Positions 55,346 through 64,000 of a DNA stretch of 64,000 nucleotides are shown here, in pieces. This stretch comes from Parasphingorhabdus sp. SCSIO 66989 (GTDB taxonomy: Bacteria; Pseudomonadota; Alphaproteobacteria; Sphingomonadales; Sphingomonadaceae). The notes beneath the pieces are model-generated. The model was not told the origin of the DNA. It saw nothing but the letters and a program-made list of their open reading frames with translations, and did no database searches. The stretch is taken from positions 1,525,501-1,589,500 of the forward strand of contig NZ_CP136594.1 of the NCBI RefSeq assembly GCF_032852305.1. Reading direction: 5' to 3'. A program made the position numbers and the translations under genes. Each line of letters opens with the position of its first letter. Position 1 is the first letter of the stretch.

Positions 55346-56103
55346 GCGACGCAGTCGTGACGCACATTGCCATGCCTGATGGGGTGAAGCTGGCGGTGCA
55401 TCAGATGGGGCCAGAAGATGGCGCGCCTGTGTTGATGCTGCATGGCCTGTTTTCCAATGCCGAGACCAATTGGATCAAATATGGTCATGCCGGACGGCTG
55501 GCCGAGGCCGGTTTTCGTGTTATCATGCCGGAGTTCCGGGTGCATGGGCAAAGTGATGCGCCGCATGATCCGGCGGCTTATCCCACCGATATCTTGGCCG
55601 ATGATATTCTGCATCTGATCGAAATGCTGGCGCTTGAGAGTTTTGATCTTGTCGGCTTTTCACTCGGCGCCCGCACATCGGCCAAGCTGCTTACCATGGG
55701 TCTGCGTCCACGACGTACGGCGCTGTGCGGCATGGGTTGGCAGGGACTGCAGGAGTGGGACCGGCGACGGCAGTTCTTTATCGATGCGATAGACAAGCGC
55801 GAGACGGTAAAGCGCGGAGATGAGCATTTTTTCGCCGTCGCCTTTATGAAGACGCAGGGCATTGATCCGGTTGCGGCGCGGCTGTTGCTGAACAGCTTTG
55901 GCGATATTGATGTCGAGGCGCTGACCGATATCGACACGCCGATCATGGTTCTGTGCGGCAGCGAGGATCAGGATAATGGCTCCGCTCCAATGCTGGCCCA
56001 AAACCTGGCGCAGGCGCATTATGTCGAGATACCCGGCACCCATATGTCCAGCGTGACCGAAAAGGCGCTGGGCGCGGCGCTTGTCGCGTTTCTGGGAGAA
56101 TAA
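55342..56103 (+). CDS. Alpha/beta hydrolase
   Basis: The 253-residue protein has the alpha/beta hydrolase fold. MLHGLFSNAETN carries the oxyanion HG motif, LVGFSLGARTS the nucleophile Ser in GFSLG, MVLCGSEDQDN the acid, and PGTHMSSV the catalytic His. The substrate is unknown. The GTG start at 55342 overlaps the isomerase stop (GTGA), so it belongs to one operon with DUF4336 and the isomerase. Confidence 0.88.
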   Translation: MSDAVVTHIAMPDGVKLAVHQMGPEDGAPVLMLHGLFSNAETNWIKYGHAGRLAEAGFRVIMPEFRVHGQSDAPHDPAAYPTDILADDILHLIEMLALESFDLVGFSLGARTSAKLLTMGLRPRRTALCGMGWQGLQEWDRRRQFFIDAIDKRETVKRGDEHFFAVAFMKTQGIDPVAARLLLNSFGDIDVEALTDIDTPIMVLCGSEDQDNGSAPMLAQNLAQAHYVEIPGTHMSSVTEKALGAALVAFLGE

Positions 56104-56108
56104 ACCCC

Positions 56109-56648
56109 TTGCTGCCATCGGCGACCAAGAAGAATTTCCTGATTTTCTGGCTTTCCGGCTGGGCGCTGTTTTGCTGCATAGTGGCGTTGGAACCGCCTCA
56201 ACCTCCAGGGATTACCGGCTTTGATATGGAAGCGCATCGCATGGCGGGCAGCGCCGAGACGGTCAATACGATCCATGCCTATTGGCAGGGTGAGGGGGTC
56301 TATAATCGTGCGCTCTGGTCTCTTGTCGTCGATATGCTGTTTATCACCGCGATCTCCATTGGCGGCATATTGGGTGGGCGGCTGTTACAGCAAAATGAGG
56401 CGAAAACTGTGCGCTTCATCGGGTTGGTCGCCATTGCCGCGCATGCGGTTTTCTGGCTGGTGGATTATGGCGAAACGCTCAGTCAGCTGGTGCAGATGGT
56501 GCACGGGCAGGGCTATGATATACTGGCGGGGATCGCGGCCTTTATGCGGCCGATCAAACTGCTGGTTTTCCTGATCGGTTTTCTCGCTCTGGTCATCGGC
56601 TATGGCGCATCGCGCATTCTGTCCACTACAGGCCAGTCCAAGCCTTGA
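56109..56648 (+). CDS. Integral membrane protein of unknown function
   Basis: The 179-residue protein has about four hydrophobic helices (8-28, 70-92, 100-118 and 143-165). It starts at TTG 56109, five bases after the hydrolase stop, with GGGAGAA upstream inside that gene. No family is recognised. It is likely the last gene of the DUF4336/isomerase/hydrolase operon. Confidence 0.7.
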   Translation: MLPSATKKNFLIFWLSGWALFCCIVALEPPQPPGITGFDMEAHRMAGSAETVNTIHAYWQGEGVYNRALWSLVVDMLFITAISIGGILGGRLLQQNEAKTVRFIGLVAIAAHAVFWLVDYGETLSQLVQMVHGQGYDILAGIAAFMRPIKLLVFLIGFLALVIGYGASRILSTTGQSKP

Positions 56649-56709
56649 CGCCATCGCCGCTGGGCCGCATCCTGCGCGCAATATTGAATATATAATTGGG
56701 GGACTTTTC

Positions 56710-58551
56710 GTGAAACGCCAAATGCTTACCATTTCCGCCTGTGCGCTGGCCATGGCCATGCCGCAAATGGTTCTCGCCGAGGAAACCGCGCCCCGAGAGG
56801 ACGCGGGTACTGGCAGCGATCTGGAGCAGGCACGGGCGTTCTTGGAAGAGACCGAGCAGGAATTGCTGGCCTTCTCCAATGAGGCGAGCAAGATATACTG
56901 GATCAATTCGACCTATCTCACCCATGACACCAATGCACTGGCGGCTGCCGCAGGCGCAAAGGGCACCGAAATGTCGGTGCGTTTCGCGTTGGAAGCGGCC
57001 AAATTTGCCGATGTTGAGGGGCTGACCGCCGAAGAGAGGCGCAAGCTTGACAAGCTGCGCGGCGGCATCGTTTTGCCCGCGCCCACCCGCGAAGGCGCAG
57101 CAACGGAGCTTAGCACCATCGCCACCCGCTTGCAGTCGCAATATGGCCAGGGCCGCGGCACCAAGGGCGGCGAGGAGATTAACGGCTCGGATATAGAAGC
57201 CGCCATGGGCACCACACGCGATCCTGAGCTGCTCAAGGAAATGTGGTCAAGCTGGCACGACAATGTCGGCGCGCCGATGAAAGATGATTATGTCCGCATG
57301 GTTGATATCGCCAATCAGGGTGCGCGTGAGCTCGGTTTCAAGGATGTCGGCGCGATGTGGCGTTCCAACTATGACATGCCCGCCGATGAGTTCGGCAAGC
57401 TGACCGAAACTCTGTGGCAGCAGGTCAAGCCGCTCTATGATGAGTTGCATTGCTACACGCGTGGCAAATTGAACGAGGAATATGGCGATGACGTCCAGCC
57501 CGACAGCGGCCCTATCCGCGCCGATCTGCTGGGCAATATGTGGGCGCAGGAATGGGGCAATATCTACCCCATCGTTGCCCCTGAAGGCGCAGGCGATATT
57601 GGCTATGATGTCACCGAATTGCTCAAGTCCGAAGATTATGATGCGCTGAAAATGGTGCAGACCGGGGAGGCGTTTTTCTCCTCGCTTGGCTTTGAGCCGC
57701 TGCCCGAAACCTTTTATGAGCGCTCGCAATTTGTGAAACCCGCCGACCGCGAAGTGGTGTGCCATGCCAGTGCTTGGGACCTGGATAACAAGGACGATAT
57801 CCGCATCAAAATGTGCATCAAGGTCAATGGCGATGACTTTGTCACCATCCACCATGAGCTGGGGCATAATTATTATCAGCGCGCCTATAAGGAGCAGAGC
57901 TATCTGCACCTTGACGGCGCCAATGATGGTTTTCATGAAGCGATTGGCGACATGATCGCGCTCGCGATTACGCCCGATTATCTGGTCGAGATCGGCCTGC
58001 TCCCCGCCGAGCAGGTACCAAGCGCCGATAAGGACCTGGGCCTGTTGCTGCGTCAGGCGATGGACAAGGTGGCGTTTCTGCCCTTTGGCCTGTTGGTTGA
58101 CCGTTGGCGCTGGGGTGTGTTTGGCGGCACCATCAAGCCCGATGGTTATAACCCCGCATGGAATGCACTGCGCCTGCAATATCAGGGGATTACGCCACCA
58201 GTGGAGCGCCCCGACGAGGCTTTTGATCCGGGCGCGAAATATCACATTCCCGGCAACACGCCCTATACCCGCTATTTCCTGGCGCGGATTTTGCAGTTCC
58301 AGTTCTTCAAGGCCGCTTGCGACACGGCCGGATGGGAAGGGCCGCTGCACCGCTGTTCTTTTTATGGCAATGAAGAGGTTGGCGCGCGGCTGAACGCGAT
58401 GCTGGAAATGGGCGCATCCAAGCCCTGGCCCGATGCGCTGGAGGCCTTTACCGGCACCCGCGAAATGGATGGCACAGCAATGGTCGAATATTTCGCGCCA
58501 TTACAGGATTGGCTCAAAGAGCAGAATGCAGACAAACAATGCGGCTGGTAA
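56710..58551 (+). CDS. Exported M2-family peptidyl-dipeptidase (ACE-like metallopeptidase)
   Basis: The 613-residue zinc peptidase has a Sec signal peptide (MKRQMLTISACALAMAMPQM, then VLAEE). A peptidase M2 domain follows: HEXXH is H382-E383-L-G-H386, with a downstream HEAIGDMIALAI Glu ligand and FLARILQFQFFKAAC near the end. It should remove C-terminal dipeptides in the periplasm. I use GTG 56710 with GGGGG upstream; ATG 56722 is an alternative. Bacterial ACE homologues of this length are common in proteobacteria. Confidence 0.92.
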   Translation: MKRQMLTISACALAMAMPQMVLAEETAPREDAGTGSDLEQARAFLEETEQELLAFSNEASKIYWINSTYLTHDTNALAAAAGAKGTEMSVRFALEAAKFADVEGLTAEERRKLDKLRGGIVLPAPTREGAATELSTIATRLQSQYGQGRGTKGGEEINGSDIEAAMGTTRDPELLKEMWSSWHDNVGAPMKDDYVRMVDIANQGARELGFKDVGAMWRSNYDMPADEFGKLTETLWQQVKPLYDELHCYTRGKLNEEYGDDVQPDSGPIRADLLGNMWAQEWGNIYPIVAPEGAGDIGYDVTELLKSEDYDALKMVQTGEAFFSSLGFEPLPETFYERSQFVKPADREVVCHASAWDLDNKDDIRIKMCIKVNGDDFVTIHHELGHNYYQRAYKEQSYLHLDGANDGFHEAIGDMIALAITPDYLVEIGLLPAEQVPSADKDLGLLLRQAMDKVAFLPFGLLVDRWRWGVFGGTIKPDGYNPAWNALRLQYQGITPPVERPDEAFDPGAKYHIPGNTPYTRYFLARILQFQFFKAACDTAGWEGPLHRCSFYGNEEVGARLNAMLEMGASKPWPDALEAFTGTREMDGTAMVEYFAPLQDWLKEQNADKQCGW

Positions 58552-58581
58552 ATGGCAGCGCGTAACCAAAGGAATTGGATA

Positions 58582-59052
58582 ATGAAAACAGCGATAAAAG
58601 CGGCATTGCTGGCCAGTGGTCTGGCATTGGCGACGTCTGCACAGGCGCAAATGGTGACTGCCGCCAATCCGCAAAGCATTGCCAGCGCGATGCAGGAGGC
58701 TGGCTATAAGGCGGAACTGACTACCGATGATGTCGGCGATCCGTTGATCAAATCTCGCATGGATGGCTGGAATGTCTCGGTGCTGTTCTATGATTGCACC
58801 AACAATGCCAATTGCAAGTCGCTGCAATTTTTCACTATCTTTGATCGACCGCAGCCGATGCCGGCTGAAATGGCTATAGCCTGGTCAACCCGCAACCGCT
58901 TTGGGGCGGTTGGGCTTGATAATGAAGGCGATCCATCACTGACTTGGGACGTGTTGACCGGAGAAGCCGGGATACCGCAATCGGTGTTTATTGACGCGCT
59001 GAACAGCTATGACACAACAATTGCACGGTTCAGCAATTACGTTTTTGAGTGA
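58582..59052 (+). CDS. Exported YbjN-domain protein
   Basis: The 156-residue protein has a signal peptide (MKTAIKAALLASGLALATSA, then QAQM). A YbjN-type sensory domain follows, with QSIASAMQEAGYKAEL near the start and a DCTNNANCKSLQFFT Cys pair in the middle. YbjN proteins are linked to stress but lack a defined mechanism. It follows the M2 peptidase by 30 bases. A second protein of the same kind is encoded at 62619-63137. Confidence 0.78.
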   Translation: MKTAIKAALLASGLALATSAQAQMVTAANPQSIASAMQEAGYKAELTTDDVGDPLIKSRMDGWNVSVLFYDCTNNANCKSLQFFTIFDRPQPMPAEMAIAWSTRNRFGAVGLDNEGDPSLTWDVLTGEAGIPQSVFIDALNSYDTTIARFSNYVFE

Positions 59053-59091
59053 TATGGTTAGGTTGAGGCCTGACCAAGCGCACATTTAATT

Positions 59092-59192
59092 GTCATTGCG
59101 AGGAGCGAAGCGACGCGGCAATCCAGAGCAGCATGAGACGCTCTGGATTGGTTGACCTTCGGTCGCCTTCGGCCCGCTACGCTCGCAATGAC
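59092..59192. repeat. Dispersed palindromic repeat, GTCATTGCGAG family (copy 4)
   Basis: It starts GTCATTGCGAGGAGCGAAGC and ends GCTACGCTCGCAATGAC, with an extra GACCTTCGGTCGCCTTCGGC block in the right half relative to the other copies. It lies between convergent genes. Confidence 0.85.
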
Positions 59193-59205
59193 GAGTGTTA
59201 TTGGC

Positions 59206-59760
59206 TTATTCTGACGACTCAGTTGACCGTTCGGCAATCTCTTCGTTGCTGACCGCGTCTTCCGCTTCATCTTCGCTCTCATCTTTACGCTTTTGCGAGG
59301 CGACAATGCCGACCGTTGCAGCGGTTGCCGCAATGCCGCCGATAATCGCGGCGGCTTTGCCCGGATGGCGCTTGGCGGCATCTACTGTTGCACGCGAGGC
59401 ATCACCGGCCGCCTGAGCCGCCTTCTTGCCCGCATCGCTCGCCATATGCGCGGCGGCGGTCGCGCCTTTGCTCAGTTGCTCTCCCGCCTTTTGCGCGGTT
59501 TCGCGGGCGGTTTCTTTCATTGCCGGAAGATTCTCGACAAATTTGTCCTTGGCGTCGAGCGCCTGTTCCATCGCCTTTTCAGACAGAACCTTAGCCTGTT
59601 CCTTGGCGGTTTCTGCGGCGCTGCTGGCTTTTTCGGCCAACACCTTGCCGGTCTCGCTGGCTTTTTGGCCCAGCACTTCAGATGCGGCCTTGGCGGCTTC
59701 GCCTGCCTTGGCTTTCAAGTCGTCGGTGGATGCTGTTTCGGTTTCGGGTTTCTTCGCCAT
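59206..59760 (-). CDS. Ala/Lys/Glu-rich LEA-like protein with C-terminal hydrophobic segment
   Basis: The 184-residue protein is mostly amphipathic helix with 11-mer-like repeats (AKAGEAAKAASEVLGQKAS, AEKASSAAETAKEQAKVL), like LEA or apolipoprotein-type proteins. A hydrophobic stretch (AAAIIGGIAATAATVGIVAS) and a charged tail follow. It may protect membranes or envelope proteins under stress; this is inference. I start at ATG 59760 because GAGGAGG precedes it; an upstream in-frame start would add 24 unrelated residues. Confidence 0.75.
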   Translation of the reverse strand: MAKKPETETASTDDLKAKAGEAAKAASEVLGQKASETGKVLAEKASSAAETAKEQAKVLSEKAMEQALDAKDKFVENLPAMKETARETAQKAGEQLSKGATAAAHMASDAGKKAAQAAGDASRATVDAAKRHPGKAAAIIGGIAATAATVGIVASQKRKDESEDEAEDAVSNEEIAERSTESSE

Positions 59761-59860
59761 GATTCCTCCTCTTTGGCGCATGCATAGGCTATGCCCATGA
59801 ACATAGGCTTGCGCGCCTGTAGTGCCACCCATTGTCTCACAGGCTTACAAGGTTTTGCGT

Positions 59861-60994
<1,134 letters not shown>

Positions 60995-60997
60995 GGC

Positions 60998-62437
60998 TTA
61001 GCGGAAAGGCGGTTCGTTAAAGGCGCGCAGCTTGCGGCTGTGTAAACGGTCGCCTTGCTCGCGCAGCAATTCGCAGGTCAGCGTACCGATCTGCATATGC
61101 GCCGAAACCGCTTCATTGTAGAAACGATTGGCCTGGCCCGGTAGCTTCAACTCGCCATGCAAAGGCTTGTCCGAGACGCAAAGCATGGTGCCATAAGGGA
61201 CGCGGAAGCGATAACCCTGCGCTGCAATGGTGGCTGATTCCATATCAATGCCAACCGCACGCGATTGCGAGAAGCGCAGCGCGCTGGCGCTGTAGCGCAG
61301 TTCCCAATTGCGATCATCGGTGGTGACCACGGTGCCTGTGCGCATCCGGCGCTTAAGGTCAGCGCCACTCGAGCCGGAGATTGTCTCCGCCGCTTCAGCC
61401 AGTGCCTGCTGCACTTCGGCAATGGGTGGGATGGGTATTTCCGGCGGCAGCACCGTATCGAGAATATGGTCATCGCGCAGATAGGCATGCGCGAGCACAT
61501 AATCGCCAATGCGCTGCGTCGGACGCAGGCCGCCGCAATGGCCGACCATCAGGAACACTTCCGGACGCAGCACCGCGAGATGGTCGGTGATCGTTTTTGC
61601 ATTGGACGGACCGACACCGATATTGACCAGCGTGATCCCGCTGCCATCGGGCGCCATCAGATGATAGGCGGGCATCTGGATACGCCGCCAGGCGCTGTCG
61701 GCGATAAGCTGGGTGTGATCATCGGTCGGCTCATCAATATACAGGCCGCCTGCACCGGAGAGCGCGGTATATCGGCCCTGGCCGACCTGCTTACAGGCCC
61801 AGCTCACAAATTCGTCGACATAGCGGTGATAGTTGGTGAACAGGATAAAGCGCTGTGTGTGCTCCGCAGGCGTACCGGTATAGTGCTTCAGCCGTGCCAG
61901 CGAGAAATCGGTCCGCAGCCCGTCAAATAGCGAGAGCGGTGCTGCGCCATCTTCGGTGCTGTGGATATTGCCATCGGCAATCTCGTCGCCAATGTCGGCC
62001 AGTTCGGTAGTCGGGAAATAGCGCGAAAGTTCCTGTGGCGTGATCTCGCCGAGGTCGAGGCCCTCGATACCGTCCAGCACATAAGGGAAGGGGATTTCCT
62101 GATTGCTGGTCGAGACCTCCATCTCGATATCATATTGTTCGGCGAGGATTTGCAGCTGTTCGCGCAGATAATCGGCGAAAATCTCCGGCCGGGTCACGGT
62201 TCCGGAATAGATACCCGGCGTCTCCAACCGACCAAAGGAAAGGCTCGGCTTGGCGCTGCGCTCATCGCCGGAATAGCGGATAGTGAGCTTGGGATAGGTA
62301 AAGGCACCATTGGTGCGCATTGCCGGGTCGGGCGTGGTTTTGTCTTCGCAATAGGCAAGAATGGCGCTTTGCAGCGCGCCGATGGCCGCGTCATAATGAG
62401 CGCGGAGCTGGTCAATAACCGTATCAATATTTTGCAT
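60998..62437 (-). CDS. amn: AMP nucleosidase
   Basis: The 479-residue enzyme hydrolyses AMP to adenine and ribose-5-phosphate. An N-terminal Amn-specific domain (about 1-190) precedes a nucleoside phosphorylase-like catalytic domain. That domain contains ITLVNIGVGPSNAKTITDHL, MVGHCGGLRPTQRIGDYVLA and GIDMESATIAAQGY. I start at ATG 62437 (MQNIDTVIDQLRAHY), where the family sequence begins; an earlier start would add 19 residues. It precedes the PLP enzyme. Confidence 0.93.
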   Translation of the reverse strand: MQNIDTVIDQLRAHYDAAIGALQSAILAYCEDKTTPDPAMRTNGAFTYPKLTIRYSGDERSAKPSLSFGRLETPGIYSGTVTRPEIFADYLREQLQILAEQYDIEMEVSTSNQEIPFPYVLDGIEGLDLGEITPQELSRYFPTTELADIGDEIADGNIHSTEDGAAPLSLFDGLRTDFSLARLKHYTGTPAEHTQRFILFTNYHRYVDEFVSWACKQVGQGRYTALSGAGGLYIDEPTDDHTQLIADSAWRRIQMPAYHLMAPDGSGITLVNIGVGPSNAKTITDHLAVLRPEVFLMVGHCGGLRPTQRIGDYVLAHAYLRDDHILDTVLPPEIPIPPIAEVQQALAEAAETISGSSGADLKRRMRTGTVVTTDDRNWELRYSASALRFSQSRAVGIDMESATIAAQGYRFRVPYGTMLCVSDKPLHGELKLPGQANRFYNEAVSAHMQIGTLTCELLREQGDRLHSRKLRAFNEPPFR

Positions 62438-62618
62438 GGGGGCGATGTATCGGGAAATGCCGATTCTGTCATCCGGCAAATGCCCTTTCGTCACCTCGGT
62501 TATGGTGTCTGTGCTGCGGCAATCAGGGTTAACCTATCCAAAACGGATATTGTTGCGATGGCGCTGCATAATGTGCCCCAGCTATTCTTTGTCTTTCCAT
62601 GCAATTGAGGACAGGAAA

Positions 62619-63137
62619 ATGAGGAGCTTCCTTACCGGCGCAGCCACAATATGTGCCATCGCTGTGTTGGCCGCCAATGGTGCCATGGCACAACAACAGG
62701 CCCGGTCGGATTCGTTCCAGCAAATGCGTTTCTTTGACGAGACCGCAATTCGCTTGGCGCTGGAGCCTCAAGGGGCGGAGGTAGAGACGCGCAGGACCGA
62801 GTCAGGGATGCCCTTCTTCTTCATCACTTTTAACAATATGAAGCTGGTCGCCGTGCCGCAAAGCTGCAATCAGCAGCGGGCCAATTGCGTCGGCCTGGTC
62901 ATCTCTGCGCGCTATCGCCCACCGCAAAATGTCTCGCCGCAACAATTGCGTGACAGGGTGGATGCCTTCAACCGTAGCTATGACTATGCCAAGGCGGTGA
63001 TCAGCTCGGAAGGCGTGCCCACAGTTTCGCGCTATGTCATCGCCGATTATGGCACCTCACTCGGCAATTTGCGCAGCGAATTTACCAACACGGCCAATCT
63101 GGCGCAGATATTTAACCGACAGGTATTGGGGAACTGA
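62619..63137 (+). CDS. Exported YbjN-like protein
   Basis: The 172-residue protein has a signal peptide (MRSFLTGAATICAIAVLAANG, then AMAQQQ). Its folded region resembles the YbjN domain (DETAIRLALEPQGAEVETRR, MPFFFITFNNMKL, then a Cys pair in SCNQQRANCVGLV). Function is unknown. AGGAAA precedes the ATG. It is divergent from amn. Confidence 0.72.
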   Translation: MRSFLTGAATICAIAVLAANGAMAQQQARSDSFQQMRFFDETAIRLALEPQGAEVETRRTESGMPFFFITFNNMKLVAVPQSCNQQRANCVGLVISARYRPPQNVSPQQLRDRVDAFNRSYDYAKAVISSEGVPTVSRYVIADYGTSLGNLRSEFTNTANLAQIFNRQVLGN

Positions 63138-63160
63138 CCGCTTTTGGCGCGTGACCAACG

Positions 63161-63823
63161 TCAGTTATCCATCCACATGCGTGACAGGTTGAACTGCACC
63201 GCCTGGATGCGGGTATAGTTTTCATCGCTCATGCCAAGGCCTTCCAGCGCAGCCACTTCATTGAGCTCGTAAAGCAGATTGCGCTTGGCGGTATCCGGGA
63301 TACGGCTCTGGATAAAGCACAGGCCAACCAGCCGCTCGCCTTCTGTGACTTCCTCTACCTCGTGCAGGGTGGTGGACGGATAGACGACCGCCGAGCCCGC
63401 AGCGCCCTTGAAGCGCATCTGTGAGTCCCCCAGCAATATGCGCAGCGCGCCACCTTCATAACTGTCCGGATCATTGAGGAAGATGGTGCAGCTCAGGTCG
63501 CTGCGAAACGCTTTGCCTTCAACCATCATCATCGGGCTGTCGGGGTGCAAGCCATAGCGCATGCCGGCATCATATTTTGTGATCAGTGGCTTGGTGATAC
63601 CTGATGGAAAGGCAAAATTACGGAAATCCTCATGCCGCATCAATGCAGTCTCCAGCATCGACGAGGATTTCTCCCATGCCTTTTCATCGTGCAGATGCAG
63701 ATTGTTTTTGACCTTGGAATGGGGGTTACTGATCCGTCCATCGACAAAATTAGCCTTGGCTGCCAAGGCCTTGAGTGTCTTGACTTCTCGGCCACTCAGA
63801 AGGTCGGGTATCTGCTTGATCAT
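63161..63823 (-). CDS. Fe(II)/2-oxoglutarate-dependent PKHD-type hydroxylase (YbiX/PiuC)
   Basis: The 220-residue dioxygenase shows the PiuC-type pattern. RYGLHPDSPMM supplies the HxD metal ligands; SCTIFLNDPDSYEGGALRILLG and GSAVVYPSTTLHEVEEVTEGERLVG supply the distal His and the 2-oxoglutarate-binding Arg. YbiX/PiuC proteins are often iron-regulated and sit next to TonB receptors or TPR genes, but the only neighbour here is a partial gene. The N-terminus (MIKQIPDLLSGREVKTLKAL) is family-like. Confidence 0.88.
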   Translation of the reverse strand: MIKQIPDLLSGREVKTLKALAAKANFVDGRISNPHSKVKNNLHLHDEKAWEKSSSMLETALMRHEDFRNFAFPSGITKPLITKYDAGMRYGLHPDSPMMMVEGKAFRSDLSCTIFLNDPDSYEGGALRILLGDSQMRFKGAAGSAVVYPSTTLHEVEEVTEGERLVGLCFIQSRIPDTAKRNLLYELNEVAALEGLGMSDENYTRIQAVQFNLSRMWMDN

Positions 63824-63857
63824 TGGTTTATCCTAACCGGTTCTATATTTCCCATGC

Positions 63858-64000
63858 CTATGCCAGCCGCTCAAGTGCATTTGCGATAGGCGGATGCTCT
63901 TTCGCAGCCGCCTCAAGCCAGGCCGTGCCCTTGGCAATCTCTTCTGCCCAATTGTGCTCGGCCTGTGCGATGACATCGCGGCGCAGCTGGGGCGAATAGC
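63858..64000 (-). CDS. C-terminal end of a gene running off the right edge
   Basis: An open minus-strand frame ends at the TAG complementary to 63858-63860. It reads as a helical C-terminus, QLRRDVIAQAEHNWAEEIAK then LEAAAKEHPPIANALERLA, compatible with a TPR or Sel1-like protein. It lies upstream of the PKHD hydroxylase on the same strand, 34 bases away, and they may be co-transcribed. The family cannot be decided from this fragment. Confidence 0.55.
   Translation of the reverse strand, partial: YSPQLRRDVIAQAEHNWAEEIAKGTAWLEAAAKEHPPIANALERLA

Noticed and set aside
57247-58350. 367-codon minus-strand frame opposite the M2 peptidase
   Set aside because: Shadow of a confidently identified peptidase with intact HEXXH.

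Overview
The window looks like chromosomal DNA of an alphaproteobacterium, most likely a member of the Sphingomonadales (Sphingorhabdus/Parasphingorhabdus or a relative). This rests on gene families and gene order, because no rRNA is present. The order dapF-mtaB-ftsY-yciB facing ffh-rpsP-rimM-trmD-rplS, a PEP-CTERM type prsK-prsR-prsT set, a RamB/ScfR-type regulator beside isocitrate lyase, and many short dispersed palindromes all fit. GC looks moderately high (not computed), with a few AT-richer patches that suggest acquired genes.

Layout. 1-4.4 kb: the edge of an SDR gene, a soluble chemoreceptor and sdhC-sdhD-sdhA. 4.4-5.0 kb: a parDE toxin-antitoxin pair with a clear operator palindrome, where sdhB might have been expected. 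5.1-12.6 kb: a CreD-like membrane protein, a PH-domain membrane protein, an FMN hydroxy-acid dehydrogenase, a patatin next to 3-hydroxybutyrate dehydrogenase, and an exported M20 amidohydrolase. 13.3-16.3 kb: aceA divergent from its probable regulator. 16.5-23.5 kb: a tightly coupled exopolysaccharide/PEP-CTERM operon (sugar transferase, PrsK, PrsR, PrsT). 23.5-24.5 kb: an AT-rich pair, a predicted PD-(D/E)XK nuclease and a multi-zinc-ribbon protein. 24.6-31.2 kb: a GntR regulator, nitroreductase, POT peptide transporter, NnrU, a repeat-rich spacer, an aldo/keto reductase and an AGCS symporter. 31.3-33.8 kb: glmM followed by a thiD-VOC fusion. 34-37.7 kb: sodB, a GNAT gene, a HEPN-like protein, a C45-type acyltransferase/hydrolase and a VOC protein. 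37.8-38.8 kb: a complete IS630-family element with terminal repeats, TA duplication and a frameshift site. 38.9-41.1 kb: a membrane AraC regulator, a CPBP protease and a VOC protein. 41.2-51.5 kb: housekeeping core (yciB, ftsY, mtaB, dapF, a GGDEF-EAL protein, ffh, rpsP, rimM, two small membrane proteins, trmD, rplS). 51.7-64 kb: DUF2189 protein, asd, a DUF4336/isomerase/hydrolase operon, M2 peptidase, two exported YbjN-like proteins, an LEA-like protein, a Cys/Met PLP enzyme, AMP nucleosidase, a PKHD-type dioxygenase and a partial gene.

How genes work together. Acetate and polyhydroxybutyrate-type carbon flow is represented by isocitrate lyase with its regulator, 3-hydroxybutyrate dehydrogenase and succinate dehydrogenase. 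Co-translational membrane targeting is represented by ffh and ftsY, facing each other. tRNA and ribosome maturation is represented by mtaB, rimM and trmD with S16 and L19. Cell-surface polymer regulation is represented by the Prs genes.

The most unusual feature is a palindromic repeat element inserted in frame inside trmD, adding about 34 residues to an essential tRNA methyltransferase. It belongs to a family also found between genes in this window. Two AT-rich membrane-protein genes are also spliced with 4-8 base overlaps between rimM and trmD. At least six palindromic repeat families are present, including one nested inside another at 28.3 kb and one that supplies the stop codon of mtaB.
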